Shown here: positions 1 to 5,752 of the stretch, piece by piece
How positions within the stretch are numbered: the stretch's first letter is position 1
Layout of the letters: each line of letters begins with the position of its first letter
NCBI GenBank assembly: GCA_041621405.1
Contig: JBFKAV010000113.1
Location: 1-11,656 of the forward strand
Length of the DNA: 11,656 bases
Reading direction: 5' to 3'
Source: JBFKAV01 sp041621405
GTDB lineage: Bacteria > Pseudomonadota > Alphaproteobacteria > Rhodobacterales > Rhodobacteraceae
Position numbers and translations under genes: made by a program
The notes under the pieces: model-generated
The model's input: the letters and a program-made list of their open reading frames with translations, nothing else
Databases searched by the model: none
Told to the model about the DNA's origin: nothing

Positions 1-392
1 AGGAGCGCTTGTGCCAGAGGGTGCTCCGGCACTCTGAGCGCCACCGTGTCGAGCCCGGCGGTCACGAGGGGCGAGATGCCGGCCCCCTGCCGAAGGGCCA
101 GGACCAGCGTCAGGGGCCCGGGCCAGAAGGCCGAGGCCAGAGCCTCGGCCTCAGGCGGGAACGCGGCGATCCGACGCGCCGCGGCGAGGTCGGCGACATG
201 GACGATGAGGGGGTTGAAACTGGGCCGCCCCTTGGCCTCGAAGATCCGTGCCACGGCGCGGTCGTCGCGGGCGTCGGCGCCGAGGCCATAGACCGTCTCG
301 GTCGGAAAGGCGACGAGCTCGCCTGCCCTCAAGAGCGCCGCGGCGCGCGCGATGCCGGCATCGTCGGGAGCGAGGAGAAGCGTGTCGGGCAT
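1..392 (-). CDS. L-threonylcarbamoyladenylate synthase (Sua5/TsaC/YrdC family), N-terminal part, cut by left edge
   Basis: Sua5/TsaC enzymes make threonylcarbamoyl-AMP from threonine, bicarbonate and ATP in the cytoplasm. This is the first step of the t6A37 modification of tRNAs that read ANN codons. The 130 visible residues start at ATG (392-390). They carry the YrdC signatures: FPTETVYGLGADA at about 29-41, KGRP followed by NPLIVH at about 54-65 (nucleotide-binding surface), and WPGPLT at about 90-95. The frame stays open to the window edge, so the C-terminus is missing. I cannot tell whether this is a short TsaC (about 200 residues) or a long Sua5 with an extra C-terminal domain (about 310-320). 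No strong Shine-Dalgarno is visible, but translation begins sensibly at this ATG. The gene is divergent from the acyl-CoA dehydrogenase gene, with 122 bases between the two starts. The family call is firm; the subtype is open. Confidence 0.93.
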   Translation of the reverse strand, partial: MPDTLLLAPDDAGIARAAALLRAGELVAFPTETVYGLGADARDDRAVARIFEAKGRPSFNPLIVHVADLAAARRIAAFPPEAEALASAFWPGPLTLVLALRQGAGISPLVTAGLDTVALRVPEHPLAQAL

Positions 393-411
393 CCGTGACG
401 TGGCGTAGGGT

Positions 412-440
412 TTGCTGGGCGGGCCGCGCTTGCCTAACCT
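412..440 (+). promoter_or_regulatory. candidate sigma-70-type promoter of the acyl-CoA dehydrogenase operon
   Basis: TTGCTG (412-417) and TAACCT (435-440) are separated by exactly 17 bases, about 75 bases before the ATG at 515. The -35 box keeps the TTG that alphaproteobacterial promoters conserve most strongly. The -10 box is only a partial match. The same arrangement, TTGCT then TAACC with the same spacing, lies upstream of the ETF-ubiquinone oxidoreductase gene, which raises my confidence somewhat. Prediction only. Confidence 0.35.
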
Positions 441-514
441 CGCGGCGAGAGAAGGACTCACATACTCGAAGGCGCCGGCGATTGCCAACCGCGCCGGAAG
501 CCCGGGGGATCCCA

Positions 515-2221
515 ATGCCGTATCGCGCGCCGCTTGCCGAATTCGCCTTCCTCTTCGACCACGTCGTCGGCCTCGACCAGGTTTCCGCCACCGACCGCTT
601 CGCCGAGGCCAGCCGCGACGTGACCGACGCGATCCTCGCCGAGGCCGGGCGCCTCTGCGAGGAGATCCTGGCGCCCCTGCAGCGCCCGGGCGACCTGCAA
701 CCGGCGCGGCTCGAGAACGGCGTCGTGCGCACCTCGCCCGGCTTCGCCGAGGGCTACCGGGCGCTGGCGACAGGCGGCTGGGTGGGCATCGCTGCGCCGC
801 ACGAGTTCGGCGGCATGGACCTGCCGCAGACGGTGACCACCGCGGTCAACGACATGATGTCGGGCGCCTGCCTGGCGCTGCAGCTCAACCCGCTGATGAC
901 GCAAGGCCAGATCGAGGCGCTCGAGCACCACGCCACAGACGAGCTCAGGGCGATCTACATCCCGAAGCTCGCCTCCGGCGCCTGGTGCGGCACGATGAAC
1001 CTGACCGAGCCGCAGGCGGGCTCCGACGTCGGCGCGCTGCGCACCACCGCCGAGCCGAACGGCGACGGGACATACGCTGTCACCGGCCAGAAGATCTTCA
1101 TCTCGTGGGGCGACAACGATTTCACCGAGAACGTCTGCCACCTGGTGCTTGCCCGGCTCCCCGACGCCGCACCGGGCACCAGGGGGATCAGCCTCTTCAT
1201 GGTGCCGAAGCGCATTCCCGACACCGAGGGCAACCCGGGCCTGGCAAACCGCCTCAAGGTGGTGAGCCTCGAGCACAAGATGGGTCTGCACGGCTCGCCC
1301 ACGGCGGTGATGCAGTACGACGGCGCCACCGGCTGGATGGTGGGAGAGCCGCATCAGGGCATGAAGGCGATGTTCACGATGATGAACAACGCCCGGCTCG
1401 GCGTCGGGGTTCAGGGCATCGGCGTGGCTGAGGCCGCCTACCAGCAGGCGCTGTCTTTCGCGGTGGAGCGCAAGCAGGGCCGCGCCGGCGGCACCGGCAC
1501 CATCGTCGAGCACGCCGACGTGCGCCGAATGCTCGCCACGATGAAGGCCGAGCTCTTCGCGGCGCGCGCCATCGCGCTCTCCTGCGCGGTGGCGATCGAC
1601 CTGGTGCGGGCGACGGGCGATGCCGACTGGCTGGCGCGGGCAGCGCTGCTCACGCCAATCGCCAAGGCCTACGGTACCGACACCGGCATCGCGGTCGCGG
1701 AGGCCGGCATCCAGGTCCATGGCGGCATGGGCTACATCGAGGAGACCGGCGCCGCGCAGTACCTGCGCGACGTGCGGGTGACGGCGATCTACGAGGGCAC
1801 CAACGGCATCCAGGCGATGGACCTGGTCGGCCGCAAGATGATGGATGGCGGCGAGGCGGCTTACCGGCTTCTGGAAGAGATCGAGGCCGGCGCCGAGGCG
1901 GCACGTGGCAGCCTGCCGGAACTCGCCGAGGACGTCTGGGCCGCCGCCGAGACGCTGCGCGAGGCGACCGAGGCGCTGGTGGCCGAGGAGCCCGAGGCGC
2001 GCTTCGCCGGCGCAGTGCCCTATCTCAGGGCCTTCGCCCTGGTGCTCGGGGGGCACGTCCACCTCAAGGCGGCGCTTGCCGAGGGCGGCATCGGGCCGCG
2101 GACGGCCCTTGCGCGGGTCCATGTCCGCCGGCTGCTGCCCGAGCATGCGGCGCTCCTGGCCGCAGTATGCGCCGGCGGTGACGATCTAGCCGCGTTTTCG
2201 CCCGACGATCTGGCCGCGTGA
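515..2221 (+). CDS. acyl-CoA dehydrogenase with C-terminal extension, DmdC-like (3-methylmercaptopropionyl-CoA dehydrogenase type)
   Basis: A 568-residue flavoprotein predicted to oxidise an acyl-CoA to the 2-enoyl-CoA and pass electrons to ETF. The start at 515 is chosen because GGGGGAT lies just upstream and the protein then begins MPYRAPLAEF, as I remember for DmdC-like proteins; the frame is open back to 248, but that part looks non-coding. Visible motifs are TEPQAGSD (164-171) and GQKIFISWGD (191-200) in the FAD/substrate region, GGMGYIEE (403-410), and AIYEGTNG with E427 as the likely catalytic base. Residues from about 445 form the extra helical domain of the 570-600-residue subfamily. 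The sequence resembles DmdC of marine roseobacters, which acts in DMSP demethylation, but paralogues use other acyl-CoAs and the substrate is not proven. No dmdD (enoyl-CoA hydratase) follows. The next gene overlaps the stop by one base, so the two are translationally coupled. Confidence 0.9.
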   Translation: MPYRAPLAEFAFLFDHVVGLDQVSATDRFAEASRDVTDAILAEAGRLCEEILAPLQRPGDLQPARLENGVVRTSPGFAEGYRALATGGWVGIAAPHEFGGMDLPQTVTTAVNDMMSGACLALQLNPLMTQGQIEALEHHATDELRAIYIPKLASGAWCGTMNLTEPQAGSDVGALRTTAEPNGDGTYAVTGQKIFISWGDNDFTENVCHLVLARLPDAAPGTRGISLFMVPKRIPDTEGNPGLANRLKVVSLEHKMGLHGSPTAVMQYDGATGWMVGEPHQGMKAMFTMMNNARLGVGVQGIGVAEAAYQQALSFAVERKQGRAGGTGTIVEHADVRRMLATMKAELFAARAIALSCAVAIDLVRATGDADWLARAALLTPIAKAYGTDTGIAVAEAGIQVHGGMGYIEETGAAQYLRDVRVTAIYEGTNGIQAMDLVGRKMMDGGEAAYRLLEEIEAGAEAARGSLPELAEDVWAAAETLREATEALVAEEPEARFAGAVPYLRAFALVLGGHVHLKAALAEGGIGPRTALARVHVRRLLPEHAALLAAVCAGGDDLAAFSPDDLAA

Positions 2222-3267
2222 TGGCGAAGGATGGCGAGGCGCGCCTGATCCGTTACCCTCACGAGGCGCCGCCACCCGAGGGCGAGGCGATCGAGGTGGC
2301 CGAGGGCGTGCTCTGGATCCGCCTGCCGCTGCCGATGGCGCTCGACCACGTCAACGTCTGCGCGCTCGATGACGGCGCGGCCTGGACGCTGGTTGACACC
2401 GGCCTGATGACGCGGCGCGCAAGGGCGCTCTGGGAGCGGCTGTTGGCCGGCCCACTCGGCGGCCGCCCAGTCCGACGGGTGATCGTCACCCATCACCACC
2501 CCGACCATGTCGGCCTCGCCGGCTGGTTCCAGGCCGACCACGGCGCCGAGCTCGTGACCAGCCGCACCGCCTGGCTCTTCGCCCGCATGCTCACGCTCGA
2601 CGAGCAGCCGGCGCCCACGCCCGAGGCGCTGGCCTTCTGGCGCGCGGCGGGCATGGCGCCGGAGATCTACGCCGAGCGGAAGGCCGAGCGGCCCTTCAAC
2701 TTCGCCGACGTCGTCGCGCCGTTGCCGCTGGGCTTCACCCGGCTTTCAGAGGGCGACGTACTCACGGCCGGCGGCCGCAGCTGGGATGTCCGCCTCGGCC
2801 AGGGCCACGCGCCCGACCACCTCACGCTCTGGAGCCGCGAGGACGCGCTGGTCCTCGGCGGCGACCAGCTGCTGCCGTCGATCTCGCCGAACCTCGGCGT
2901 CTACCCGACCGAACCGATGGCCGACCCGGTGGCCGACTGGATGGCGTCCTGCGCCCGCCTCGCCGGCTTCGCCCGCGAGGAGCAGCTGGTGCTGCCGGGC
3001 CACAAGTTGCCCTATCGCGGCCTGCCCACGCGGCTCGCGCAGCTCGCCGATAACCACAGCTCCGCTCTCGCCCGGCTCCTGGAGCACCTGGCCCGCCCGC
3101 GGACCGCCGCCGAGTGCTTCCTGCCCCTGTTCAAGCGCGAGATCGGCATAGGCGAATACGGGCTCGCGCTGGCGGAATCGGTCGCCCACCTCAACCACCT
3201 CTACCTCAAGGGTGACGTGGACCGCGAGATGCGCGAGGATGGGGCCTGGCTCTACCGGCAGAGGTGA
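2221..3267 (+). CDS. MBL-fold metallo-hydrolase with C-terminal winged-helix domain (LACTB2-like)
   Basis: A 348-residue cytoplasmic metal-dependent hydrolase. The zinc-binding signature THHHPDH lies at about residues 90-96 (HxHxDH). Later metal ligands are plausibly the His in GQGHAPDH, the Asp in LVLGGDQ and the His in LVLPGHK. After the MBL core, a helical tail of about 70 residues (from RLLEHLARPRTAAE) matches the winged-helix domain found behind LACTB2-type MBL proteins. I chose ATG at 2221, which shares its A with the preceding TGA; a GTG at 2218 is directly in front and would add one residue. The gene sits between an acyl-CoA dehydrogenase and a DUF6173-like gene with essentially no spacing, so it probably serves the same pathway. 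A thioester or other ester hydrolase role is inference, because this fold covers thioesterases, glyoxalase II, lactonases and nucleases. Confidence 0.88.
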   Translation: MAKDGEARLIRYPHEAPPPEGEAIEVAEGVLWIRLPLPMALDHVNVCALDDGAAWTLVDTGLMTRRARALWERLLAGPLGGRPVRRVIVTHHHPDHVGLAGWFQADHGAELVTSRTAWLFARMLTLDEQPAPTPEALAFWRAAGMAPEIYAERKAERPFNFADVVAPLPLGFTRLSEGDVLTAGGRSWDVRLGQGHAPDHLTLWSREDALVLGGDQLLPSISPNLGVYPTEPMADPVADWMASCARLAGFAREEQLVLPGHKLPYRGLPTRLAQLADNHSSALARLLEHLARPRTAAECFLPLFKREIGIGEYGLALAESVAHLNHLYLKGDVDREMREDGAWLYRQR

Positions 3268-3268
3268 G

Positions 3269-3733
3269 ATGGAACACGACGAGATCAAGACCGCGGCAGA
3301 GGTGGAGGAGGCGCACGCGCTGCCCCGCGCTCACGTGGTATTGGCCGATCCCGCGGCGCCCAAGACGGCCGAGCAGCAGCCGCTGCCGCAGAAGGTCGCC
3401 CGCAAGCCGGTCGCGGAGAAAAGCCCGGCCGAATGGGCCTACGAGCGGATCCTGCTCTACATCAAGAACTTCGAGGAGCAGCTCGACGATGCCCACGAGG
3501 TGGCGATGGGCTTCGCCGGCGGCGAGGCCGGGGTGCTCAGAATCGAGGGCATCGGCTACTTCGCCCCCGACATCGTCACCTTCTATGGCACCGACGAAGG
3601 GGGCACGCGCACCCAGCTGATCCAGCACGTGAACCGCCTGAGCGTGATGCTTCGGGCGCTGCCGAAAGAGCCCAACCGCGACGCGCCGACGCGAATCGGC
3701 TTCCGCCTCGCGGCCGATCTCGAGGGCGGCTAG
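3269..3733 (+). CDS. DUF6173-like conserved protein of unknown function
   Basis: A 154-residue soluble protein without signal peptide or membrane segment. Residues 1-50 are Ala/Glu/Pro-rich and probably disordered. The compact part begins at about 53 with PAEWAYERILLYIKNFEEQL, then HEVAMGF, LRIEGIGYFAPDIVTFYG (about 90-107) and a helix IQHVNRLSVMLRAL. I recognise this pattern as the DUF6173 family of alphaproteobacteria from memory; its function is not known to me. The ATG at 3269 comes one base after the TGA of the MBL gene, with AGAGG just upstream, so it should be translationally coupled and cotranscribed with the hydrolase and the acyl-CoA dehydrogenase. The conserved aromatic/acidic strand pattern suggests a small alpha/beta domain that binds a partner or ligand rather than an enzyme, since no catalytic triad is obvious. 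That last point is inference. Confidence 0.82.
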   Translation: MEHDEIKTAAEVEEAHALPRAHVVLADPAAPKTAEQQPLPQKVARKPVAEKSPAEWAYERILLYIKNFEEQLDDAHEVAMGFAGGEAGVLRIEGIGYFAPDIVTFYGTDEGGTRTQLIQHVNRLSVMLRALPKEPNRDAPTRIGFRLAADLEGG

Positions 3734-3757
3734 CCGGTCGCTCGCGCACCACGACGC

Positions 3758-3785
3758 GCGCCGGAACGGGCCCGTCCGACGGCGC
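3758..3785. terminator. GC hairpin after the DUF6173-like gene, possible terminator
   Basis: GCGCCG (3758-3763) pairs with CGGCGC (3780-3785), enclosing a second palindrome, ACGGGCCCGT (3766-3775). It starts 24 bases after the stop codon of the preceding gene. No run of T follows, so intrinsic termination is uncertain; a transcript-end stabiliser is equally possible. Confidence 0.35.
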
Positions 3786-3786
3786 C

Positions 3787-3814
3787 TTGCCCTCGTGACA
3801 GCGCGGACTGAATC
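3787..3814 (+). promoter_or_regulatory. weak candidate promoter for the cytochrome aa3 subunit IV gene
   Basis: TTGCCC (3787-3792), 16 bases of spacer, then TGAATC (3809-3814), about 40 bases before the ATG at 3855. The -35 keeps TTG; the -10 is poor. It lies directly behind the hairpin at 3758-3785, which fits a terminator-promoter junction, but the match is weak. Confidence 0.22.
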
Positions 3815-3854
3815 GTCTATCGGGAGGCGCAGGCAAACCGAAGGAGCCGAAAAG

Positions 3855-3989
3855 ATGGCCGAGTACAAGCCGGGCGAGATGGACATCCGCGAGCAGGAAA
3901 AGACCTTCGAGGGCTTCGCGCGCTGGGTGGTCCGGGTGGCGGTCTTCAGCATTCTCGCGCTGATCTTCCTGGCGATCTTCAATTCCTGA
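3855..3989 (+). CDS. aa3-type cytochrome c oxidase subunit IV (bacterial small subunit)
   Basis: A 44-residue, single-helix membrane protein. Residues 1-23 are a charged cytoplasmic segment (KPGEMDIREQEKTFEGFARW is typical of this family) and residues about 24-42 form one hydrophobic helix (VVRVAVFSILALIFLAIF). This matches the bacterial COX4 family first seen as the extra subunit of the Paracoccus denitrificans aa3 oxidase, which packs on the core and is dispensable for activity. AAGGAG (3841-3846) sits at good distance before ATG 3855 and is one of the best ribosome binding sites in the window. The gene is separate from the core ctaC/D/E genes, none of which are here. A lipoprotein gene follows after 21 bases and may be cotranscribed. 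Length and motif make the call strong despite the small size. Confidence 0.92.
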   Translation: MAEYKPGEMDIREQEKTFEGFARWVVRVAVFSILALIFLAIFNS

Positions 3990-4010
3990 CACGCGACGAC
4001 GGGCCCGCCG

Positions 4011-4631
4011 ATGCGCGCCATCCTTGCCCTTATGGCCCTGCTCGCGATTGCCGGCTGCGCCACCACGGCCGAGCCGGTCTGGGCGCCCGAGGCCGAAGTG
4101 CAACGCAGGGCCTATGTGCACGAGGGGCCCGCCGCGGTCACGCTCTACACCGTCATCAACAACCGCAGCGGCGAAAGCGGCCACACCGCGCTGATGGTCA
4201 ACGGCTCGCAGCGCATCATGTGGGACCCGGCGGGGACCTGGTGGAACCCCGCCTCGCCGGAGCGCAACGACGTGCATTACGGGATCACTCCCCGGATGGA
4301 GGAGATCTACGTCGACTACCATGCCCGCGTCACCTGGCGCGTGGTGATCCAGGAGGTGCCGGTCAGCCGCGCCACCGCCGACGGCCTGATCTCCGCGTTC
4401 GAGGCCAACGGCGCCGCCGGCAAGGCCACCTGCGCGATCGTGACGAGCCGGGCCCTGCGGGAATTCCCCGAATTCGCCCATGTCCGCCCGACCTGGTACC
4501 CCAAGAAGCTGATGGAATACCTCGACGCGGTGCCGGGGATGACGAAGTCGGTCGTCTACGACGACGACGACGACAACAATCAGCCGCTCTTGCGCCAGCA
4601 GATCGCGGCGGGGCAGAGCGGCCAGCTCTAG
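4011..4631 (+). CDS. lipoprotein of unknown function, possible permuted papain-like (NlpC/P60/LRAT-type) fold
   Basis: A 206-residue predicted lipoprotein. The first 16 residues are a lipoprotein signal with lipobox LAIAGC, so Cys16 would be lipidated. I do not recognise a named family. The body has GHTALMV at 57-63 (His58), followed by an Asp-containing segment IMWDPAGTWWNP (69-80) and, about 80 residues later, KATCAIVTSRALREF with Cys141. The order His in a strand, then Cys at the start of a helix, is the order of circularly permuted papain-like proteins (YiiX, LRAT, PPPDE types). That assignment is inference. The C-terminal region carries an acidic run of five Asp encoded by five consecutive GAC codons (4560-4574). 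The gene follows the aa3 subunit IV gene by 21 bases and has no clear Shine-Dalgarno of its own, which fits cotranscription. Its stop lies only 5 bases from the stop of azlD on the other strand. Confidence 0.85.
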   Translation: MRAILALMALLAIAGCATTAEPVWAPEAEVQRRAYVHEGPAAVTLYTVINNRSGESGHTALMVNGSQRIMWDPAGTWWNPASPERNDVHYGITPRMEEIYVDYHARVTWRVVIQEVPVSRATADGLISAFEANGAAGKATCAIVTSRALREFPEFAHVRPTWYPKKLMEYLDAVPGMTKSVVYDDDDDNNQPLLRQQIAAGQSGQL

Positions 4632-4638
4632 ACCGCTC
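4616..4638. terminator. small inverted repeat spanning two convergent stop codons
   Basis: GAGCGG (4616-4621) and CCGCTC (4633-4638) form a 6-bp stem around an 11-base loop. The repeat covers the TAG of the lipoprotein gene and reaches into the TGA of azlD. The position suits a shared bidirectional terminator, but the stem is short and no T-run follows on either strand, so function is doubtful. Confidence 0.22.
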
Positions 4639-4963
4639 AGGTCAGCCACAGCCCGAGGTAAAGCGCCGCGCCGCCGGCGAGGATGGCCGCGAGCACGTTC
4701 CTGGTGGCGAGGCCCGCGAGGATAGCGACGCCGGCGGCGAAAAGCCGCGCCGGATCGGGCTCGCCGCCGGTGGCGGCAGGAAACAGCACCAGGGGGGTGA
4801 CCAGCGCCGGAATCACCGCCACCGGCGTATAGCGCAAATGGCGCAGCACCCAGGGCGGCAGCGGCTGGTTCCCGATCAGCCCGAGGAAGGAGAAGCGGAT
4901 CAGGTAGCTGCCCGCGGCGAGCGCGGCGATCACGATCCACACGGTAGCCGGGTCGAGCCTCAC
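4637..4963 (-). CDS. azlD: branched-chain amino acid exporter small subunit, AzlD family
   Basis: A 108-residue inner-membrane protein of about four helices: residues about 8-30 (VWIVIAALAAGSYLIRFSFLG), 45-62 (YTPVAVIPALVTPLVLFP), 72-88 and 91-106. The AYLIRF-like segment near residue 20 and the LRYTPVAVIPALV motif are typical of AzlD. With AzlC it forms a two-component exporter of valine, leucine and isoleucine and related residues, comparable to BrnFE of Corynebacterium and YgaZH of Escherichia coli. The start is GTG at 4963-4961, which overlaps the TGA of azlC by four bases (GTGA). Translational coupling to azlC is therefore expected. Length is normal for the family. A longer open frame running to 5719 in this phase is only a shadow across azlC. 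Confidence 0.9.
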   Translation of the reverse strand: MRLDPATVWIVIAALAAGSYLIRFSFLGLIGNQPLPPWVLRHLRYTPVAVIPALVTPLVLFPAATGGEPDPARLFAAGVAILAGLATRNVLAAILAGGAALYLGLWLT

Positions 4964-5664
4964 CGCGCCGCCTCCCGCCGCCGCTCCACCTCGGCACCGG
5001 CCAGCATGGCCAGCGCCGCGGCGATCAGGAGCCCGCCGCTGTAGGGAACCCAGCCGAAGGCCAGCGCGCCCACCACCGACACCGTGGCGGCGACGAGATG
5101 CGCCAGCGTGCGGACCATCGGCGCGACAATGGCGAGAAATGTGATCGGCACCGCGAAGTCGAGCGCGTAGTCGGGCGGGATGCTTTGCCCCAGGAGTGCG
5201 CCCGCCAGGGTTGCGCCGAACCAGACCGGCACCACCGGCGCCGCCGAGCCGAAGAAGAAGGACAGCTTCTCCGACAGCGTCGACTCGCGGCGCTCGTAGG
5301 CGGCGAGCGCGGCGGCGAAGGTCTGGTCGGTGAGGACATAGGCCGCAAACGCGCGCACCTTCAGCGGCGCCGCGCCGAGATGCGGGGTCAGCGCGGCGGA
5401 ATACATCGCCATCCGCAGGTTCACCGCGAGCGCGGTGAGGATCACGATCAGCGTCGGCGCCTGGTCGATCATCAGCTGCAGCGCGGTGAACTGCGCCGCG
5501 CCGGCGACGACCAGCAAGCTCATCCCCAGCGTGGCCGCGAGGTCGAGCCCGGCCTCGGTGGCGACGACCCCGAACAGAAGCCCGAACGGCCCCACCACGA
5601 TCACGAAGGGCAGGCCGGCGTGGACGCCGCGCCGGAAGGCGCCTGTCGAAGGTGGAGAGGGCAT
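4960..5664 (-). CDS. azlC: branched-chain amino acid exporter large subunit, AzlC family
   Basis: A 234-residue inner-membrane protein with about seven or eight hydrophobic segments. Family marks are the early GLPFVIVVGPFGLLFG (17-32), AGAAQF (54-59), the ALAVNLRMAMYSA segment (78-90), ALTPHL, and a YVLTDQTFA motif (109-117). AzlC is the channel-forming partner of AzlD in export of branched-chain amino acids; substrate range varies among homologues and some members export other small amino acids. The ATG at 5664-5662 gives the normal family length, though no good Shine-Dalgarno precedes it. It overlaps azlD by four bases. Upstream on the same strand, 88 bases away, ends the membrane protein gene of 5753-6769. 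No local Lrp or AsnC regulator, often found beside azlCD, is present in this window. Confidence 0.93.
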   Translation of the reverse strand: MPSPPSTGAFRRGVHAGLPFVIVVGPFGLLFGVVATEAGLDLAATLGMSLLVVAGAAQFTALQLMIDQAPTLIVILTALAVNLRMAMYSAALTPHLGAAPLKVRAFAAYVLTDQTFAAALAAYERRESTLSEKLSFFFGSAAPVVPVWFGATLAGALLGQSIPPDYALDFAVPITFLAIVAPMVRTLAHLVAATVSVVGALAFGWVPYSGGLLIAAALAMLAGAEVERRREAAR

Positions 5665-5690
5665 GGGCGGTCCGCCGGATGTGTCGGCCG

Positions 5691-5719
5691 GTCCTAGGGC
5701 GGGCCGGGGGAAGATGCAA
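5691..5719 (-). promoter_or_regulatory. weak candidate promoter for azlCD
   Basis: On the minus strand TTGCAT (5719-5714) and TAGGAC (5696-5691) are spaced by 17 bases and end about 27 bases before the azlC ATG. Each box matches the sigma-70 consensus at only three positions. The 88-base gap between azlC and the preceding gene leaves room for a promoter, but read-through from greA is also possible. Confidence 0.2.
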
Positions 5720-5752
5720 TCGGCGGCGCCACCCGGCGCGCCCTGGCCGCGC

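Noticed and set aside
248..514. Upstream extension of the acyl-CoA dehydrogenase frame
   Set aside because: The extension would be Arg-rich and would overlap the start of the Sua5/TsaC gene in antisense. The family N-terminus begins at the ATG at 515.
458..2146. 562-codon open frame on the minus strand opposite the acyl-CoA dehydrogenase
   Set aside because: Its product has no recognisable motif and is rich in His, Arg, Gly and Ala. It mirrors the codon bias of the real gene, as is common at this GC content.
3576..4997. 473-codon minus-strand frame across three plus-strand genes
   Set aside because: It crosses DUF6173-like, aa3 subunit IV and lipoprotein genes that each have clear signals. 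No motif is visible in its product.
4637..5719. A single long minus-strand frame suggesting an AzlC-AzlD fusion
   Set aside because: Only the last 108 codons are AzlD. The rest is the wrong frame of azlC, which is intact in its own frame with a GTGA junction.
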